Notes: generated by a model from the letters alone, not told the origin. Positions 23,792 to 37,552 are shown, counted from the first letter of the stretch. The stretch is 64,000 nt of DNA from Colletotrichum lupini (GCF_023278565.1 NC_064676.1:310001-374000); one strand, 5' to 3'. Translations and numbers: made by a program.

Positions 23792-25220
23792 GACCGTTGG
23801 GAGGTATTGAATGTTGGATATTCTCGGCTGCTTTTTCGGCCTTCTCACTCGGGAAATCGGGTGAGTATGGACACGAGCCCGCTGATTGCGGGGATGGAGC
23901 AAAAATGGAGAGTATGCGGAGTACTGTCTGGATTTGGATGGCGTTTTGTTGGAGTAAGGGGTTCACGAACACACATATCCTGCATGATGCAGCAATGGCA
24001 CATGGGTAGGGAGTAAGCACACGGCATAGTATTATCTGAGATGGGTGAAGATGCGAATTGACAGAGGGGCATCCTGAATGTAGGGATATATTGCACAAGC
24101 ATGTGACAGTGTACGAATCAGCTGCTGAGGGAGCCTCAAACGAATCAATGAACTGACGCATGGCATATGAGAGGGACTGTTGTTCTTTGGTGATGTTATC
24201 GTTGCTTCTGACCGTTGTGATCATCAAGAGGTCAGGTTGGTTGTGTGCTGTTGAGAGGCGGAGGTCGGGTTGAGCCCACAGGCTGATGCAGCCAAGGCGG
24301 GGGGCGCTGGCCGGAACTCTGGCCTGTGCCGCGACCCTTGGTTCAAGACAGAACTTTTGCTTCCAACGCGCCAACGTTTGTTCGAGATCCTGGTCAAACT
24401 TCCTTGCGCAGTCCAGAGTCCGTAGTCCAGAGTCCGTAGTCCAGCGTCGAGGCTCGAGTGGCAAGGGTTTCTACTATCTTCAAGAGGGCGAAGCGCTTGT
24501 TGGCCTAAGCAAGGACGAGAATACCGGTAATATAGTGAAGTTTCCCGGTCACGTAGGAAGGATTTCTAGACGCCGCTAAGAAAATTCACTGCGTTTTTAA
24601 CCCATCCAAAAGGATCGAATGAACCATGAAGTTGAGCCTCGCTTTCACTGCATTTTGAACTCCCCCAGAGGTGTCCCATCCCAATCACTGAACCTCTTAT
24701 CTTATCTTCCTTTTCCACTGACGGGCTCTTACATAATGACGCCTTACATAATCCCTCCTCCAGGCAGCTCGATTCTCCGACCTCCCACTGGCGGGCACGT
24801 CACAGGCAAGTCGCAAGAGAATGGAAAGGGACAGTCTCCACTTCTCGTCCACGCCAGCCAGTGTCTGGCCTTCACTCCACTGCTCCAGCCACGGCTCAGT
24901 CCACCGAGCTCGCATCGCACAGCACCGCAGCACTGCCTACTCGGTCCTTAGCACTCGCCTCGAGCCAGCTACTGCTAACCTGACGGGACTCCATCGTCAG
25001 CCTTCCAACGAACCCCCCCGGACCTCACCTCGCAACCCTTTTCGCAGCCGCGCGCGCCGACGACACACCTCCGACGTCTGCGCCCTCTTTCATCGCGCAA
25101 TTGTTCCGACCGCAATCGATCCACTCCGACTCTGTCGTTTGTCTCCTTCATCAATGAGCCACAACTGAGCATCATATACGTCGCCTCGATCGATAACTAC
25201 CCCGCCGGTTCGACTTCGAT
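23792..25220. other. Intergenic, with a short minisatellite
   Basis: Contains about 2.5 tandem copies of AGTCCAGAGTCCGT at 24410-24444. The last about 400 bp are pyrimidine-rich and likely the promoter and leader of VPS35. No gene is supported. Confidence 0.5.
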
Positions 25221-28104
25221 ATGTCTGCGACTCCTGTGCCGCCGGAAGACCAGGCACGCCTCTTGGAGGATGCCCTGGTCGCGGTGCGCCAGCAGACGGC
25301 CCTCATGCGCAAATGCCTCGACACGCCGAGCAAGCTCATGGATGCCCTCAAGTGCTGGTACGTCATCCCCGTTCCCCGGATTCCCGGGAGCTCCTAGGCA
25401 GCTTCTCTCGATGCCCCCGATAAGCTTCAATGGTTGAGACTAACAGTCCGATGCACCTGCTCCAGCTCTACCCTAGTTTCCGAGCTGCGCACGAGTAGCC
25501 TGGGCCCGAAGCAGTACTATGAGCTGTATATGGCTGTCTTTGACGCCTTGCGCTACCTCTCCGTCCATCTCCGAGAGAACCACCCCGTCAACCATCTCGC
25601 CGACCTGTACGAGCTCGTCCAGTATGCCGGTAACATAATCCCGCGTCTGTACCTCATGATCACCGTCGGCACCGCCTACATGTCCATCCCCGACGCACCT
25701 GTCAAGGAACTCATGAAGGATATGATGGATATGAGCAGGGGCGTGCAGCATCCCATTCGCGGCCTGTTCCTCAGATATTACCTTTCCGGCCAGGCCAGAG
25801 ACTACCTACCGACGGGTGACGGCGACGGTCCTGAGGGCAACTTGTCCGACTCGATCAACTTCATACTCACCAACTTTGTCGAGATGAACAAGCTCTGGGT
25901 CCGGCTGCAACACCAAGGCCACTCCCGCGAGCGCGAGCAACGGACAAGAGAGCGGAAGGAGCTCCAGCTTCTGGTTGGAAGTAATATCGTCCGACTGAGC
26001 CAACTCGTGGATCTGGAGACGTACAAGTCGGGCATTCTTGCGCCTCTGCTAGAGCAGGTTGTGCAATGCCGCGATGTCCTGGCACAGGAGTACCTGCTCG
26101 AGGTCATCACCCAGGTCTTCCCTGACGACTTCCACCTACACACTCTGGACCAATTCCTCGGAGCCGTTTCGCGCCTGAATCCCCATGTCAATGTAAAAGC
26201 CATTGTTATTGGTCTGATGGACCGCTTGTCAGATTACGCCGAACGCGAATCCAAGGATGAGGGAGAAGGGGACCGGGCTAAGCAGGAGGAGGAGGCGCTA
26301 TCAGCTCTGCTGGAGAAGACGAAATTGCAGGCCGAGAAGGCATCAAGTGCGCCAGGCTCCGGTGTGGACGAGAATGGGAAACCCCTTGACCTCGATACAA
26401 ACGGTGCCGCGCACGAGAGCAGCGAAAATGAAGCCCGCGCCGCAGAGGACCTACCCCCGCCAGAAGAGCCAGCTCCTTCGATTGCCGACACTGAGGCGAC
26501 TGCCGTCAACGGAGAAGGGGCTGATGCAGAGAAGGGAATACCGGAGAACGTGCAGCTCTACGAGATTTTCTTCAGCCAAGTCAAAAACTTGGTGGATGCG
26601 CAGCATCTCCCTATCCCAGACACAATAGCGTTGCTCTGCTCACTGACAAACCTGGCACTCAACATTTACCCCGAGAGGCTAGACTTTGTCAACCAGATTC
26701 TTGAGTATGCCACGATCAAAGTCCGGGAAAACGCAAACAATGCCGACCTTCATTCTCCCCCGGCACAGCAAAGTCTCTTGGCCCTGCTGCAAGCGCCTCT
26801 CAACCGCTACCTCTCCATCTTCACCGCGCTCTCTCTCCCTACCTATGTTCCTCTTTTCCAGTCACAGTCGTATCCCACTCGTCGCGCCGTTGCTGGTGAG
26901 GTCGCTTGCACTCTACTCCGTGACCAGACAAGGATCTCTACCCCTAGCCAGATGGAAAATGTTTTGGAGGTCTTGAAGGTGCTCATTAAGGAGGGCTCCC
27001 AAACACCGTCCAACTACCCAGGTGTTGCACAACGCCGGGCTGTCGAGACCGACGAGACTATGGAGGAACAAGGTTGGCTGGCCAGAATTGTCCATCTCAT
27101 TAATGGCGAAGACAACGACACACAATTCCGTTTATTGCAAATGACCCGCAAGGCTTACTCTGAAGGCAACGAGAGGATCCGTACGACGACACCGCCCCTC
27201 ATCACTGCCTGCATGAAGCTTGCAAGACGCTTCAAGACGCGCGAACATTACGAGGACAACTGGGAGACCCAGAGCAACGCCCTCTTCAAGTTTATGCACT
27301 CTGCTCTGAGCACTCTATACACCCGTGTCAACGGAGCCGGCGCGGCGGAGCTCGCACTGCGCCTATTCTGCGCGTCCGGTCAGACGGCTGATATGACGGG
27401 CTTTGAGGAAGTGGCCTACGAGTTCTTCGCTCAAGCCTTCACCGTCTACGAGGAGGCGATTTCGGACTCCAAGGCGCAGTTCCAAGCCGTCTGCGTTATT
27501 GCCACAGCGCTGCACCAAACAAGAAACTTTGGCAAGGAGAACTATGACACTCTCATCACCAAGTGCGCTCAGCACGGCAGCAAGCTTCTGCGAAAGCCCG
27601 ACCAGTGCCGTGCTGTCTACCTCGCTAGTCACCTGTGGTGGGCCACGCCAATGGCTGTCAATGGCGAGGCCGACGAAACTGGGGTAAGTCTGGGGCTACA
27701 TACACAACCAACCGACATTTGCTAATCTGTTGCAGCTGTACCGCGATGGAAAGAGAGTGCTTGAGTGTCTTCAGAGAGCCTTGCGCGTTGCAGATTCTTG
27801 CATGGAGACAGCGACATCGATTGAGCTGTTTGTTGAGATCCTCGACCGATACGTCTACTACTTTGAACAGCAAAACGCGGCGGTAAGCCCCCTCACTGCT
27901 TTTGTACATTGTTTTCCCCGAGTACTGACTGGGCTACAGGTCACCACCAAATACCTCAACGGCCTCATTGAGCTCATCCACTCCAATCTCGCCGGCAATC
28001 AGCAGGATTCGGCCTCGGTCGAGAACAGCAAGCGACACTTTTACCACATCCTCGAAAGTATCAAGGGGCGGCAGTACGATGGCATTGTCCTGTACCCGAA
28101 ATAA
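25221..28104 (+). CDS. VPS35: Retromer core subunit VPS35
   Basis: Four exons (25221-25357, 25466-27683, 27736-27882, 27940-28104) join in phase to give 888 aa, close to the usual VPS35 length. Introns are 108, 52 and 57 nt. The conserved N-terminal PRLYLM motif, which contacts VPS26 in characterised VPS35 proteins, is at 105-110, preceded by GPKQYYELYMAVFDALRYL. The rest is an alpha-solenoid, interrupted at about 285-375 by an acidic, low-complexity insert that is common in fungal orthologues. The C-terminal VLYPK end is also typical. VPS35 is the scaffold of the cargo-selective retromer on endosomes and recycles receptors to the Golgi. The first intron splits a Cys codon and restores KCCSTLVSEL, which supports the start at 25221. 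Confidence 0.97.
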
Positions 28105-29068
28105 GCACCGGTACTTGGAACCTGTCGACCCGTTCTTGAAGAAGACGGGAGGCACTCTTCCAATCACCACATGACGACACACTGTACGAGAGCAGGGAGA
28201 ATGAAAGAAGGGATTATGGAGAGGGAACAGATGAGTGTTTCTTAATTAGCGGCGACGGAAGTAGTGGCCGACACGGGTTTGTGAGAAGAACCTAGTTGAG
28301 TGAGGTTTGGAGATTGGAGCAGAAGGAAATGTGAGGGTTGCGTGAGAGAGAGAGAGAGAGTCAAGAAAAAACGTGTTTATACGATAAGCGCATGCAATGA
28401 ATTGGAACAAGACGAAATCTGTGGATGTGGTCGTGCACAGAGAGACGGTGGAAAAGCTTTGCATGTGGCTTGTGGCCTTGATTGTATATACGTCTGTCGT
28501 GCCTTTTCTCTTCCTACCTTACCTCATTCTTAGTGAAGCGATCGAACTTCTTATCCCTCGCCACAATCGTCACGTCTTCAAAAAAAAAGTGTAGGTTCGA
28601 GTCAAAAGAAGGGTGAGACGGCTTGATGATATTCATCACGACACATGGAACATCACCACGATGAAACACAGTCTCGAATTACACGTTCCGCTACAAGATT
28701 GCGGCAGTGTAAAAGGTTTCAACTATCGTACCTTTGGGACATGAAAGAATTGCGGAACAATGGTTGTTTGTGTGGTAGAAATCCCCCCCCTAAACTCCTT
28801 GCAATGCCAGAAAAACCAGGAACAGAGTTGGCAGCAGGCTTTCGCGGCGAGGCGCGCATAGACATACCCCAGAAGATCTTCCAAATGGAATTTTTTGAAC
28901 AGAGTCGACGAAAAGAAACAAAAAAGGGAATAGGAGCAAGTGGCCCCCTTCGTACATGTGTCTTCTTCAAATTGCATTCAAAAAAGATGCGGTAAAACAC
29001 ACACCCCATCGTCGTATCGAAACACAGAAAAGAAAAAGCCCCACATGGAAATGCGAGTGATGGTGCGA
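28105..29068. other. Convergent intergenic region with (GA)n
   Basis: 3' flanks of VPS35 (+) and the PSMA-like gene (-). A GA dinucleotide run lies at about 28343-28360. No gene is seen. Confidence 0.5.
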
Positions 29069-31874
29069 TCAGCTGCTCTCTGCAGCCTTCTCCCACTCAG
29101 ATAACGCATTTGTCGCGTTCTGGATGATGCGCGCCGTCTTCTCGACGAGCTTGTTCGCGAGCTCCCAGTTGCCGGCCTCAACGGCGTCGCGAATGGCGGC
29201 AAACGTGACGGGCTTGTTGCCGGACCAGGCTTGGGGCCCAAAGATGACGTGCTTGAACTGGGTGCGATCGGGGATCTACACATTCGTCAGCAATTGAATC
29301 AGAAAACACGGATAGCATGTCACGGAAGAGGGAAGAGATAAAACTTACACCACCACCCTGCTCAAGGTCCAGCAGCGCCGTCTCAAAGTCGGCCATGTGG
29401 TTGTTGAACTGAATGCGCTTGTCTCCCATATCGCCCGACTCCCAGCCGCCACCGCCCATGACTGTGCTCTCCCACGTCATCTCCCACATGGAGAAGCCCT
29501 TGACGTTGACCTTGGTTTCCGCAATGAGCTTCTTGAGGGGCTCCAGCGAGAATTTGTCCTGCGTACCCGCGCCCATGTGCTCGCAAAAGTTGGCCAGGTC
29601 GTTGATGTAGCGCTCGATGCGCTCGCTGTAGCCCACCATGTCGAATGGTAGAATGGGCTTGTCCGCGAGCTCCAGGATCAAGAGGCCGACAATCTGGCCC
29701 ATCATGACGTGGTACGCAAATTCTGGGTCGCCGATGCGTTGAACCCATTCGTAGTTGTCGTAGCTTGATTGCGCGGGGAATCGTGCGCCCCTGAAGCCGA
29801 GATCGAGAGAGCTGGTGCCGGCAATGTTTTGGAAGGGAACCCAGTCGCCGTCCATTCCAAGCTCTTCCAGGTCACCCTCCCGCTGGTTCCACAGGTCACG
29901 GACTGTCGCATTCAGGCCCGCATCAAAGACACGATCGATTACGCGGAGGACAGCTTGCTTAAAGACGGGCGATCCCGCAGCGTGGAATTCGCTGCCTGCC
30001 ACAGCAGAGTCGAGGTTGATGTAAGCAAATGCGTTTTGTCGCAATAGTTCGTCATTGTGCTCGACGAATTCCGTGGAGCCGATCATGTTGTACTCCTCGG
30101 CGTCCCACGACATGAACTCGATACTGCGCAGAGGGCGCCAACCCTTGGAGACGAGTGTGCCAAAGATGCGTGCCATCTCAATCAGCACCGCCGTGCCAGA
30201 GTGAGGCTCAGTCGCGCCAAATGACCAAGCATCCCGGTGGTTTCCAATGATGATGGACTTCTGATCCTGCTCAATGCCTTCGATTTTGCCGTACACGTTC
30301 CAGATGCCCTTCTGCTCAACAACGTCGTTGTCGTTCTTGAGTCGTACAATGGGCGAAGAAAGGTTGCCAGTCCACCACTCCGCGATATCAGGAACACCTC
30401 CCGCCCATTCCTTCGGCACTTGCTCACCATGGCCCTTGAGATGCTGTAGTAGAATCTGTGCGTCACGCCACGCGAGGGGCAGACTGGGGATCTTGGTCAG
30501 ACCCTTGCTCTCATCGGGCTTCATACGCGGCAGGTTCTTCTTGCTCTCCCAGCCAGGAGTCAGGGGGTCACCAAGGACCCAGTTCGACAGCGCAACGGAG
30601 CCTCTCTGAACACCATCGGCGGGCATGAAGCGGCCATTGGGTGCTACATCGCCCAATCTAAACCCGTCATCAGCTGGATCGCTGTACACGATGCAGCCTG
30701 CAAAGCCGGCATCCTCTGCTGCCTTGACTTTGAGGGCCAAATTCGCCTGGGTGCCATAATAACGAACGAGAGCGATCGCGCCCTTGGTGTCGATCCCATG
30801 ATCCGCAAGCTTCTTGTAATCCGACCTCGCGCCATAGTTGGCATAGATCAAAGGTCCTTTAACATCTCCTGACTTGGATAGTCCGTGGAACACAAACGTC
30901 TGGTGTCCAGCTGCTTCTCCTCCGATTTCCTCTTCTTCCAGCTTCGCTGACCACTTCGGCTTCCCGTCGTCGCCAATAATCTCCACAGCGCGTCCTCCGG
31001 CCTTCGGATAGTTCATGTACACGTAGTATTCGTCAACGTTGACGTAATCCAGCCCGGCTCTGGTGAACATGGACTCGACGTCCATAGCCAGAGCGTAGTC
31101 GCCCTCAGTTCCTGCCATGTGGGCGTATTTTGTGTAATGAGCTACCGACGCCTTCAGCCGGCGGCCCTCGACATTTTGCTGCACGTACAAGCGTACATCC
31201 TCGGGGTTGAAGCGCAGTCCGCCGTTCATGCGCCTAGCCATGCTCGTGAAAAGATCGCTCATGAAAAGTGCGTAAAGAATGCCCATGACGAACACAACAG
31301 CAAACACCCGGGCAAAAATGATAATGGCCGTCCGCGCCTTGTCCTTGTCCCATTGCGGGAAAGTGAATCGCGGTCTCGTCGTCGTCGCATTCGCCTCGTT
31401 CGGATTGTTGGGGTTGTCGGCCGAGCCCGAGGGCAGTCGAATTGTTGGACGCAAATTTGGCATCCGCCATCGCCAAGACCACTTCCAGCGTGATAAGGAG
31501 AGGGCGAATGGTATCCGTTTCCCCCATATTGACGGGCGCGATCTGTCCTCTGCATCCCCTATTTCGAGCTCTTGCATCTCCCGGCGCACATATGCCGTTT
31601 CGTCTCCATCATCGTCGCTGCCCCATGAGCTATCTTCGTCATCTGTTTCGACTGTTGGCGGCCTATACCCGTTTGGGCGACGTGATGAAGTTGCGAGGCC
31701 ATTTCTATTGAGCAGCGACTGCGACTCAGTCTCAGCCTGGGAGCGATCGTCTAGCGGAGAGCGCGGGGGTTGCTGCCATTCTGAGGGGTCGGCCGGGCCG
31801 CTTGTGGCGAGAGCTTCATCGTAACTTGGGATGGGGGGTACAGATTCGTACCGGTGATCGCGATCCGACGGCAT
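29069..31874 (-). CDS. PSMA/transferrin-receptor-like membrane protein
   Basis: Two exons (31874-29349, 29275-29069; 73 nt intron) give 910 aa. The first ATG is at 31874 with A at -3; upstream codons in frame lack ATG. The cytosolic N-terminus has VPPIPSYDEAL (about 11-21), resembling a PY-type ubiquitin-ligase motif but not a strict PPxY. One membrane segment lies at about 183-208, so type II topology. A PA domain (KGAIALVRYYGTQ...AGFAGCIVYSDP) and an M28 peptidase fold follow, then a C-terminal helical dimerisation domain. PSMA zinc-site positions read H546, E556 (Asp in PSMA), E593/E594, D622 and Q702 (His in PSMA). Two ligands are changed, so it may be a non-catalytic receptor like yeast Tre1/Tre2, which act in Rsp5-dependent transporter sorting. 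Vps70-type peptidase is the alternative. Confidence 0.9.
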
Positions 31875-34800
31875 CGTTGCGGTAGTCGCCGGTCGGGAAC
31901 GAGAATCAGGGGGGCGATGTGTCAAAGGGACGTCGACCAAAGCCGTCTATCGGCATCCGTATAGCAGCGAAGGGAAAACGAGCGGTATCGAGTCGGTCGG
32001 GTGAGGGCGGAGATGAAGGGAAAAGGAGTGTTGGAAAGGCGCAGCAACACACGACGCTATCGAAATACTATGACGGAAGAGAAAGGGGTCCCATGGATGC
32101 TGCTCGGGAGCAAACAGACATTGACCGGATCGACAGGACTAAGAGAAGCTGGATGGTGAGGCTAGTCGCGATGTCGATTCGGCTGGCAACAACAAAGCTC
32201 GATGGAGGTTGAATTGACTCTGCGGCTGGCGATGTCGAAACACGAAGGTTCGTGATTTGGCATGGATGAACATGGAGGTGCTACAGTCCCGGCTTCCGTG
32301 CGGCAGTGAGCCGGTCCCCAGGCAGTTCCAGTCCCAGTGAGTGCAGCCGCAATTTAGTGAGCCTGTCCACTGCAGAGTCCCCTACTCTGCCAAGGCTGTC
32401 CAATCAAGATTGACGAGTGTCTTTCTGGGCAGTGAATTCCTGCTTACGTGCACGTGGGTCCCTCCTGCTTACCTAAGGCAGCTTACGCGGATTCGCCAAA
32501 AAATGGAAACCGCGGGATGCCCATACGGATATCACGATACGAGGGACCCGGGGAGGTAAGATAGCCGGATAACGGAGGATCCGTTTACATAAGCGGGACT
32601 TTTACAGACCCGATTATGTCATCTGCACAGCCACTCTTGGCCCCCCTTGGCTGTCACTTTTCTGCAGATTGCACTGCATCTTTGATTCCCGACTCCGTCT
32701 CTCGATTACAACTCCCACCCCTCCCCTCCTCGTCTCTCTCTTCTTCCCTTCTCCCCTTGCAAGTCTCGAGTGAGGAGGATATCCCTGCTGTCTCCTTTCT
32801 GATGACGAGACTCCCCACTCATCCCCCCTGCTCTCCACCGACGGCCACCTGTTCCCAATTTCAATGTGACCCAACAAACCCCTGTGTGCATTTGTGCTCC
32901 ATCTTCCAAAACGAAGCTCTTCGGGACTTCTCGCACGGGTTTCAGGTCGGCCCGGGCCCCGGATCGGCGCCCAAGAAGCGGGAGAATCTGCCGTGGCTGA
33001 CCCCCGGCGATTCATCCAGCCGTCCCCGGATTCAGAGATATCACGGATATGGCAAGTGTGGATAGCAAGAGACAATTTGTGACTTTGATCCCATAGTCGG
33101 ATATGATTAGGCGTTGACATCTTGGAGGTGCTGATAGCTTGCTCCGGGCTAGCAATACCCGGAGTTCATGCTCTACTTGCATCTTTAGTCAGTAGTCAAA
33201 TATCTAGGCTAGCCTTCTTCTTTGTGCTAGACCTGTGGACTGACCTTCCGCTTACACCTTCTGCTGTTCTGACCTTCGCAGTTTTTTTTCCCATCTTGTT
33301 ACGGAGGGCATTAGCACCATTGTGAGCGCGGGGAATCAGTCATGATTCTTCCTCGTAAGTCTGCACCTGGAACTACTAACATATGCGATCAGCTAGGCTT
33401 CGTGAGCACTTCCCATTCTCTCCTCGCACCGCTCCCACGCCGACTACTCGACGCCATCGCCTGACGAATCCAAACCTTACCCCGAAGCTTCCCAGCCAGA
33501 TTACACGAAACGTCCCGATGCCGACATAAGCGCAGGTCTCTCATGATCTTGCGTGACAACCTTCCCGATACCTACGTCGCTCGATTTCGAAGCAATCACC
33601 AACTCTTACCAATACACCCCAGAACTCTACAATCCGAATACAAATTCCCTCGAATGTGTGTCCATTAATCCATAACCTACTGCTAGTATTTTGCGGTACC
33701 CTAGAACAGTCGCTTTGTTATCGAATGTCTAACGCTTGCGCGATTTCGTGTGCAATTGGGCCACCCAGATCGCTATAATCTTTCGTCCGACCCGGACTTT
33801 GCATCTCGCTTTCTGGAAACCATCAGTCATGGCTGTTTCCTTGAATAGGCCTCCATTAGGCTTTGGCCGCTACTGCATGGCGTTTGTGCAACTTTCTAGA
33901 AGCGTATTTGCTGGCGACACAAACGATCCCTTCTAGGAATCGGGAAATGATGATCGTGACACCAAAACACTCAATACTGTACGCAAACGAACATAGGATC
34001 GCGAGGTCTCCATGCCATTTATTAGTCATAGTCTTTTGTCCGATTTTGGGTCAACAACGTAGGCTCGATTGGACTGACTTTGTGTGGCTGATCTCGTGCG
34101 ACACCATCAGTTCGAAGCTGCCACCATGCCATTCTCAGCGACTGGTCGTTTGTTCTGTCGTAAGAGAAACGGCAGTCGACTTTTGCCATCTACGCTTCCT
34201 CTTTGCCTCTTTCTTGCTGGCTTTGACTTGTACGAATGCTGCTTGTTTGCTCAAATCTATCCATGTGTTGCCTGGCATTCGTCGTCGCGCCTCTATCCCA
34301 AGAAATGCTTTTGCTCCACGGCCTTTGGAAGACTCCGTCTCCTCGCAGTAACCGATTTCGGAGCAGTCCGATGCAAATTTCGGCTACGGGGAAAACAAAG
34401 AAATGCCATGTTCTGATGTCTACAGTAGCTAGTCTGTCAGCTCGAGCCCCGAATTGCCCAGTCCATATGCTCTAAAAGACCATTTTCGAGTCGTTTAGTC
34501 TACTGAAACCCAAAAAAAAAATCGTGACAATCGCATGCTGGTGCGCCTGCTAGGCGCTCTTATCTAGTGCGTTGTCCTGGCGCCGCTATCGTCATCGGCA
34601 TTCTTGGGGTCCATTGTCCATCACACAGAGTCTTCACCACGTTGGTAATCAGAGCCCGATTCAAATTCACATACAAGCTAGGCTAGCTTAAATAGCGAGT
34701 CACTGCTGATATGTCTTGGGTAATAATTGCGCGAAGAGAAGTAGCACTGAAAACACACTACTTTGCACCATCCCGTGGTCTCCGTTGAAGCTTTCTAGCG

Positions 34801-36379
34801 AATGTCGCTAAATAATATGGCCCTCCACCCTTGGTCAACTAGAGCGCGCTCTATCTCTCTCACATTGACGGCCTCGCTTCGTATTAGCTCTGATGGCAGC
34901 ATGAAGACATTGCAACGGCCGGGCTAAGGTCTGCCATGGTCAGTTTGCATCGTGAATCAAAGCGATGAAGTCTGCGTTTGACCAAGTTAAAGATAACAGC
35001 ATGGTCGTCTAGGTCATTTCAGCCTGAGTAGTACCTACAATCCAAGCCTGTCCCGAAACTGCAACTCCGATTGCTCATTGCTGCCGAGGTCTATTTCGTG
35101 CGGAGTGATGACCACCGCATCATTCGTTTTCGCTCAACCTAAGCGAGTGAACAAACACAGCCCTTCCTTCATGATTCCATAGTTCAACAATCCCGAAGCA
35201 ATACCAATGATCAAACGCCGTTCGTGCCCAGAAAGATTTACAAACTGCTGTCGGAGCCCGCTCATACCCTAACACCCTTTACGATCGCCATCTGAACCGT
35301 ATCATTGCTCATCAAACACGCCAGCTCCAGCGTAATCGCATGGTGAAAGTACGCCGCCATCGTGCCCGGGTGACAGCCCGCCTCGTTCCTCGCGGACTCG
35401 GCCACGAGTTCCGGCAGCGTGTGCCCCAGCCCAAGACGCCCGATAATCAGTTGATTCGCTTGGATAACCAGCGGCACGTCGGGATACCAATCTGTCCCAG
35501 AAACCCCGAGGGGTTTCCTCAATCGTCAGCGAAATCGTTGCCCAATTTGGGTAGAGAATTGGACCACGTTGCCGAGCGACTTCGCCCGCGTGCTTTTGTC
35601 TCGGCCGGCCCGGCTTGCATGTATCGACGAACCTCGGTCAAAGATGAAATGTCTCCTGCCGAAGCCGTTAGCATATGCTTCCTGCAGCTGTTCTCTTCTT
35701 TCTCGCAAGTCCAAGCCTCGGACGAGAGAAAATCGGGGGAGTGCGTCTTTGCTCACGCTTCCTGCGTCCCCGACGACGCTGAACCCGTCGACGCGCTCGA
35801 GCGGCTTGAACCGCTGCAGCTGCTCTGTGCCCTGCCTCGCATGTTTGATGATTCCATGTCAATTCACGTTTTCTGCACACTCGCGACGATCATTGCAGAA
35901 ATACTGCTCTTCTTCACAAACACCCGCCCAACAAAAGTCTGGGGAAAAACGCCTCATTCATATATCTATCTCTGCCATAATTTTTTTATTCTGCTCACTG
36001 CGATAGATGTGGCGTCGTGCAAAACAATCGACTGTGAGCGCGTTTGAGCAGGTAATCGCCCAATCAGGAAAAGAGCCCTTTTTTTGCTCTCTCTATTCAA
36101 CTCAACGTTCTCCAACGTGAGTTGCCGTTATTTGCTCAACTCAAATAGTATTGATTGGCCACAACTTCCAGTCAAGCTTGTTGGAGACTTCGCTGGTGTA
36201 GTACAACGTATAGGCTTTTCCGGTAGGAATTGCCACCGCTTGAGAATATCCAAAATCGGCTCGTTGGGGTAGGCTCGGCGCCCGCGGGTTCGAAGGGATC
36301 GGCTTTTGAAATCATTCAACTTACGAGGAAGCTCTGTAAAGCCGACAAACAGAACTTTACAGACCTCCGACGTTCGCTA
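31875..36379. other. Gene-poor region, part 1
   Basis: About 4.5 kb with no gene I can support. Upstream of the PSMA-like gene the sequence is purine/pyrimidine skewed, as in promoters. A candidate mini-gene at 33342 has strong splice words but an implausibly short 38 nt intron. A minus-strand frame at 35522-35262 ending MAIVKGVRV looks protein-like but lacks an ATG and could not be joined to other exons. Confidence 0.4.
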
Positions 36380-37552
36380 CGCATGAATTCGATAGGAAGT
36401 TTCGCACGTGACTTGATACAAATCTATAGAAACTAGAAACACTGTCAGCCATCCGATCTGGTCTACGCTGCGAACTTGCGGGGAGAAAGAGAGAGGGAAG
36501 GCCTGCGAGCCTGCGAGGTCAAAGCATAGAACTGTCCAGGCTTCTCCCAGGTTATCGCGAAAAGGCGCTGATTCGTTGGTATAGTCCACAAATAGACTGC
36601 CATTGGCTAATTGTTGGCCTTGTTTCCCGTATTCGCAATGTGTCAAAGTTGACGTAAATGTTTGTGAGACACTTTTGTAAGACGTCGGGTGACTAATTAC
36701 TGCGGCTGTCAAAATCGTCCTAAGACTTTGAAGTCCTGTCCGCGGAAACGCTGCTTTTTTTTTTCGATTCGGCCGACGCTAAGGTAACCTGCGAGTCTCA
36801 GCATTGGAAAATCTAGAAATCCACAAGTCGTAGAAGAAATAACCTGAACAATTGTCACTACTTCCTTGCGCCATCGCCATCGATTTTGCAGCATTTCAAA
36901 GCGGTGTACAAGACGCAAATTGACTTGTCTGCCTCTCCAGAAATCAAAATACGCCATAGAAATAATATGTTGCTCTTGGAACATCCTTGAATTCGGCACT
37001 GAGCTGGGACTTCAAATCTTGGCAACACATATCGTACTGATAATGGATTGGCGACAAGTGTAAGAAATCAACCAGTTGTCGCTCGGCACTTACACAAATT
37101 GCCTCAATTGCTAGAGTCAAGGCACCTTTTGACAAATCCTAGACAAAAATGTCAAGGGATTTCGAAAATTGTATAGAGGAAGCAGAATCCGCAGATTCAC
37201 TGAGAGTCTTAGTTATTTGCTCGTTCAGTCGTGTCGTCGGTCAACGTGTAGAATTGCTAATCAGACACAGATCTCAGTCAGCGAAAACTCTTCCAGTCTC
37301 TCAATTTCTACTCAACCAACGCGTCCGATTTGTGTAGAAAAAGTCGATTGTACTTACTGGTTCAACCTGGTCCTCTTCTTCAGGAAATTGGACAGTCCCC
37401 CATGGTTCCTGCAAAATTCTAGGCAAATCTCCTAAGCCTGAGCTTCCTGTTAAGAATGTTTTACGCACGATTTGTTGGTTAGTAGACACATGGAGTTGAT
37501 AGCAAAAGGCTTTGGACTTCCAACGCTCTTTCTTGGCTCGTCGGAGTTGACA
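36380..37552 (-). pseudogene. Possible decayed Zn2Cys6-type regulator
   Basis: Several minus-strand segments look coding and carry good splice words, but they do not assemble into one frame. Near 37552 an acceptor-like TTGGTAG precedes CQLRRAKKERWKSKAFCYQL. This resembles the RRAKxxC...C core of a Zn2Cys6 DNA-binding domain, with some Cys replaced. Then comes an acidic segment ending at a GTAAGT donor near 37358. Next, near 37130-37080, is DLSKGALTLAIEAIC followed by GTAAGTG, similar in style to the middle homology region of such regulators. A further frame, 36712-36380, has AWTVLCFDLAGSQAF. Cys loss and broken phase suggest a pseudogene. This is the least certain gene-like call in the window. 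Confidence 0.3.

Noticed and set aside
23781..24464. Minus-strand frame of 227 codons downstream of the F-box-like gene
   Set aside because: No conserved motif, begins at a non-ATG codon, and crosses the probable 3' UTR and a minisatellite.
33342..33531. Mini-gene with GTAAGT...ACTAAC...CAG giving a 49 aa product
   Set aside because: The splice words are excellent, but the intron would be only 38 nt, shorter than any other in the window (48 nt minimum), and the product has no recognisable features.
35262..35522. Minus-strand protein-like frame ending MAIVKGVRV
   Set aside because: Looks coding in places but has no ATG, and upstream frames could not be joined through convincing splice sites.
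36272..36300. GGGTTCGAA word suggestive of a tRNA T-loop
   Set aside because: No acceptor, D or anticodon stems can be folded around it. No tRNA or rRNA was found elsewhere in the window.
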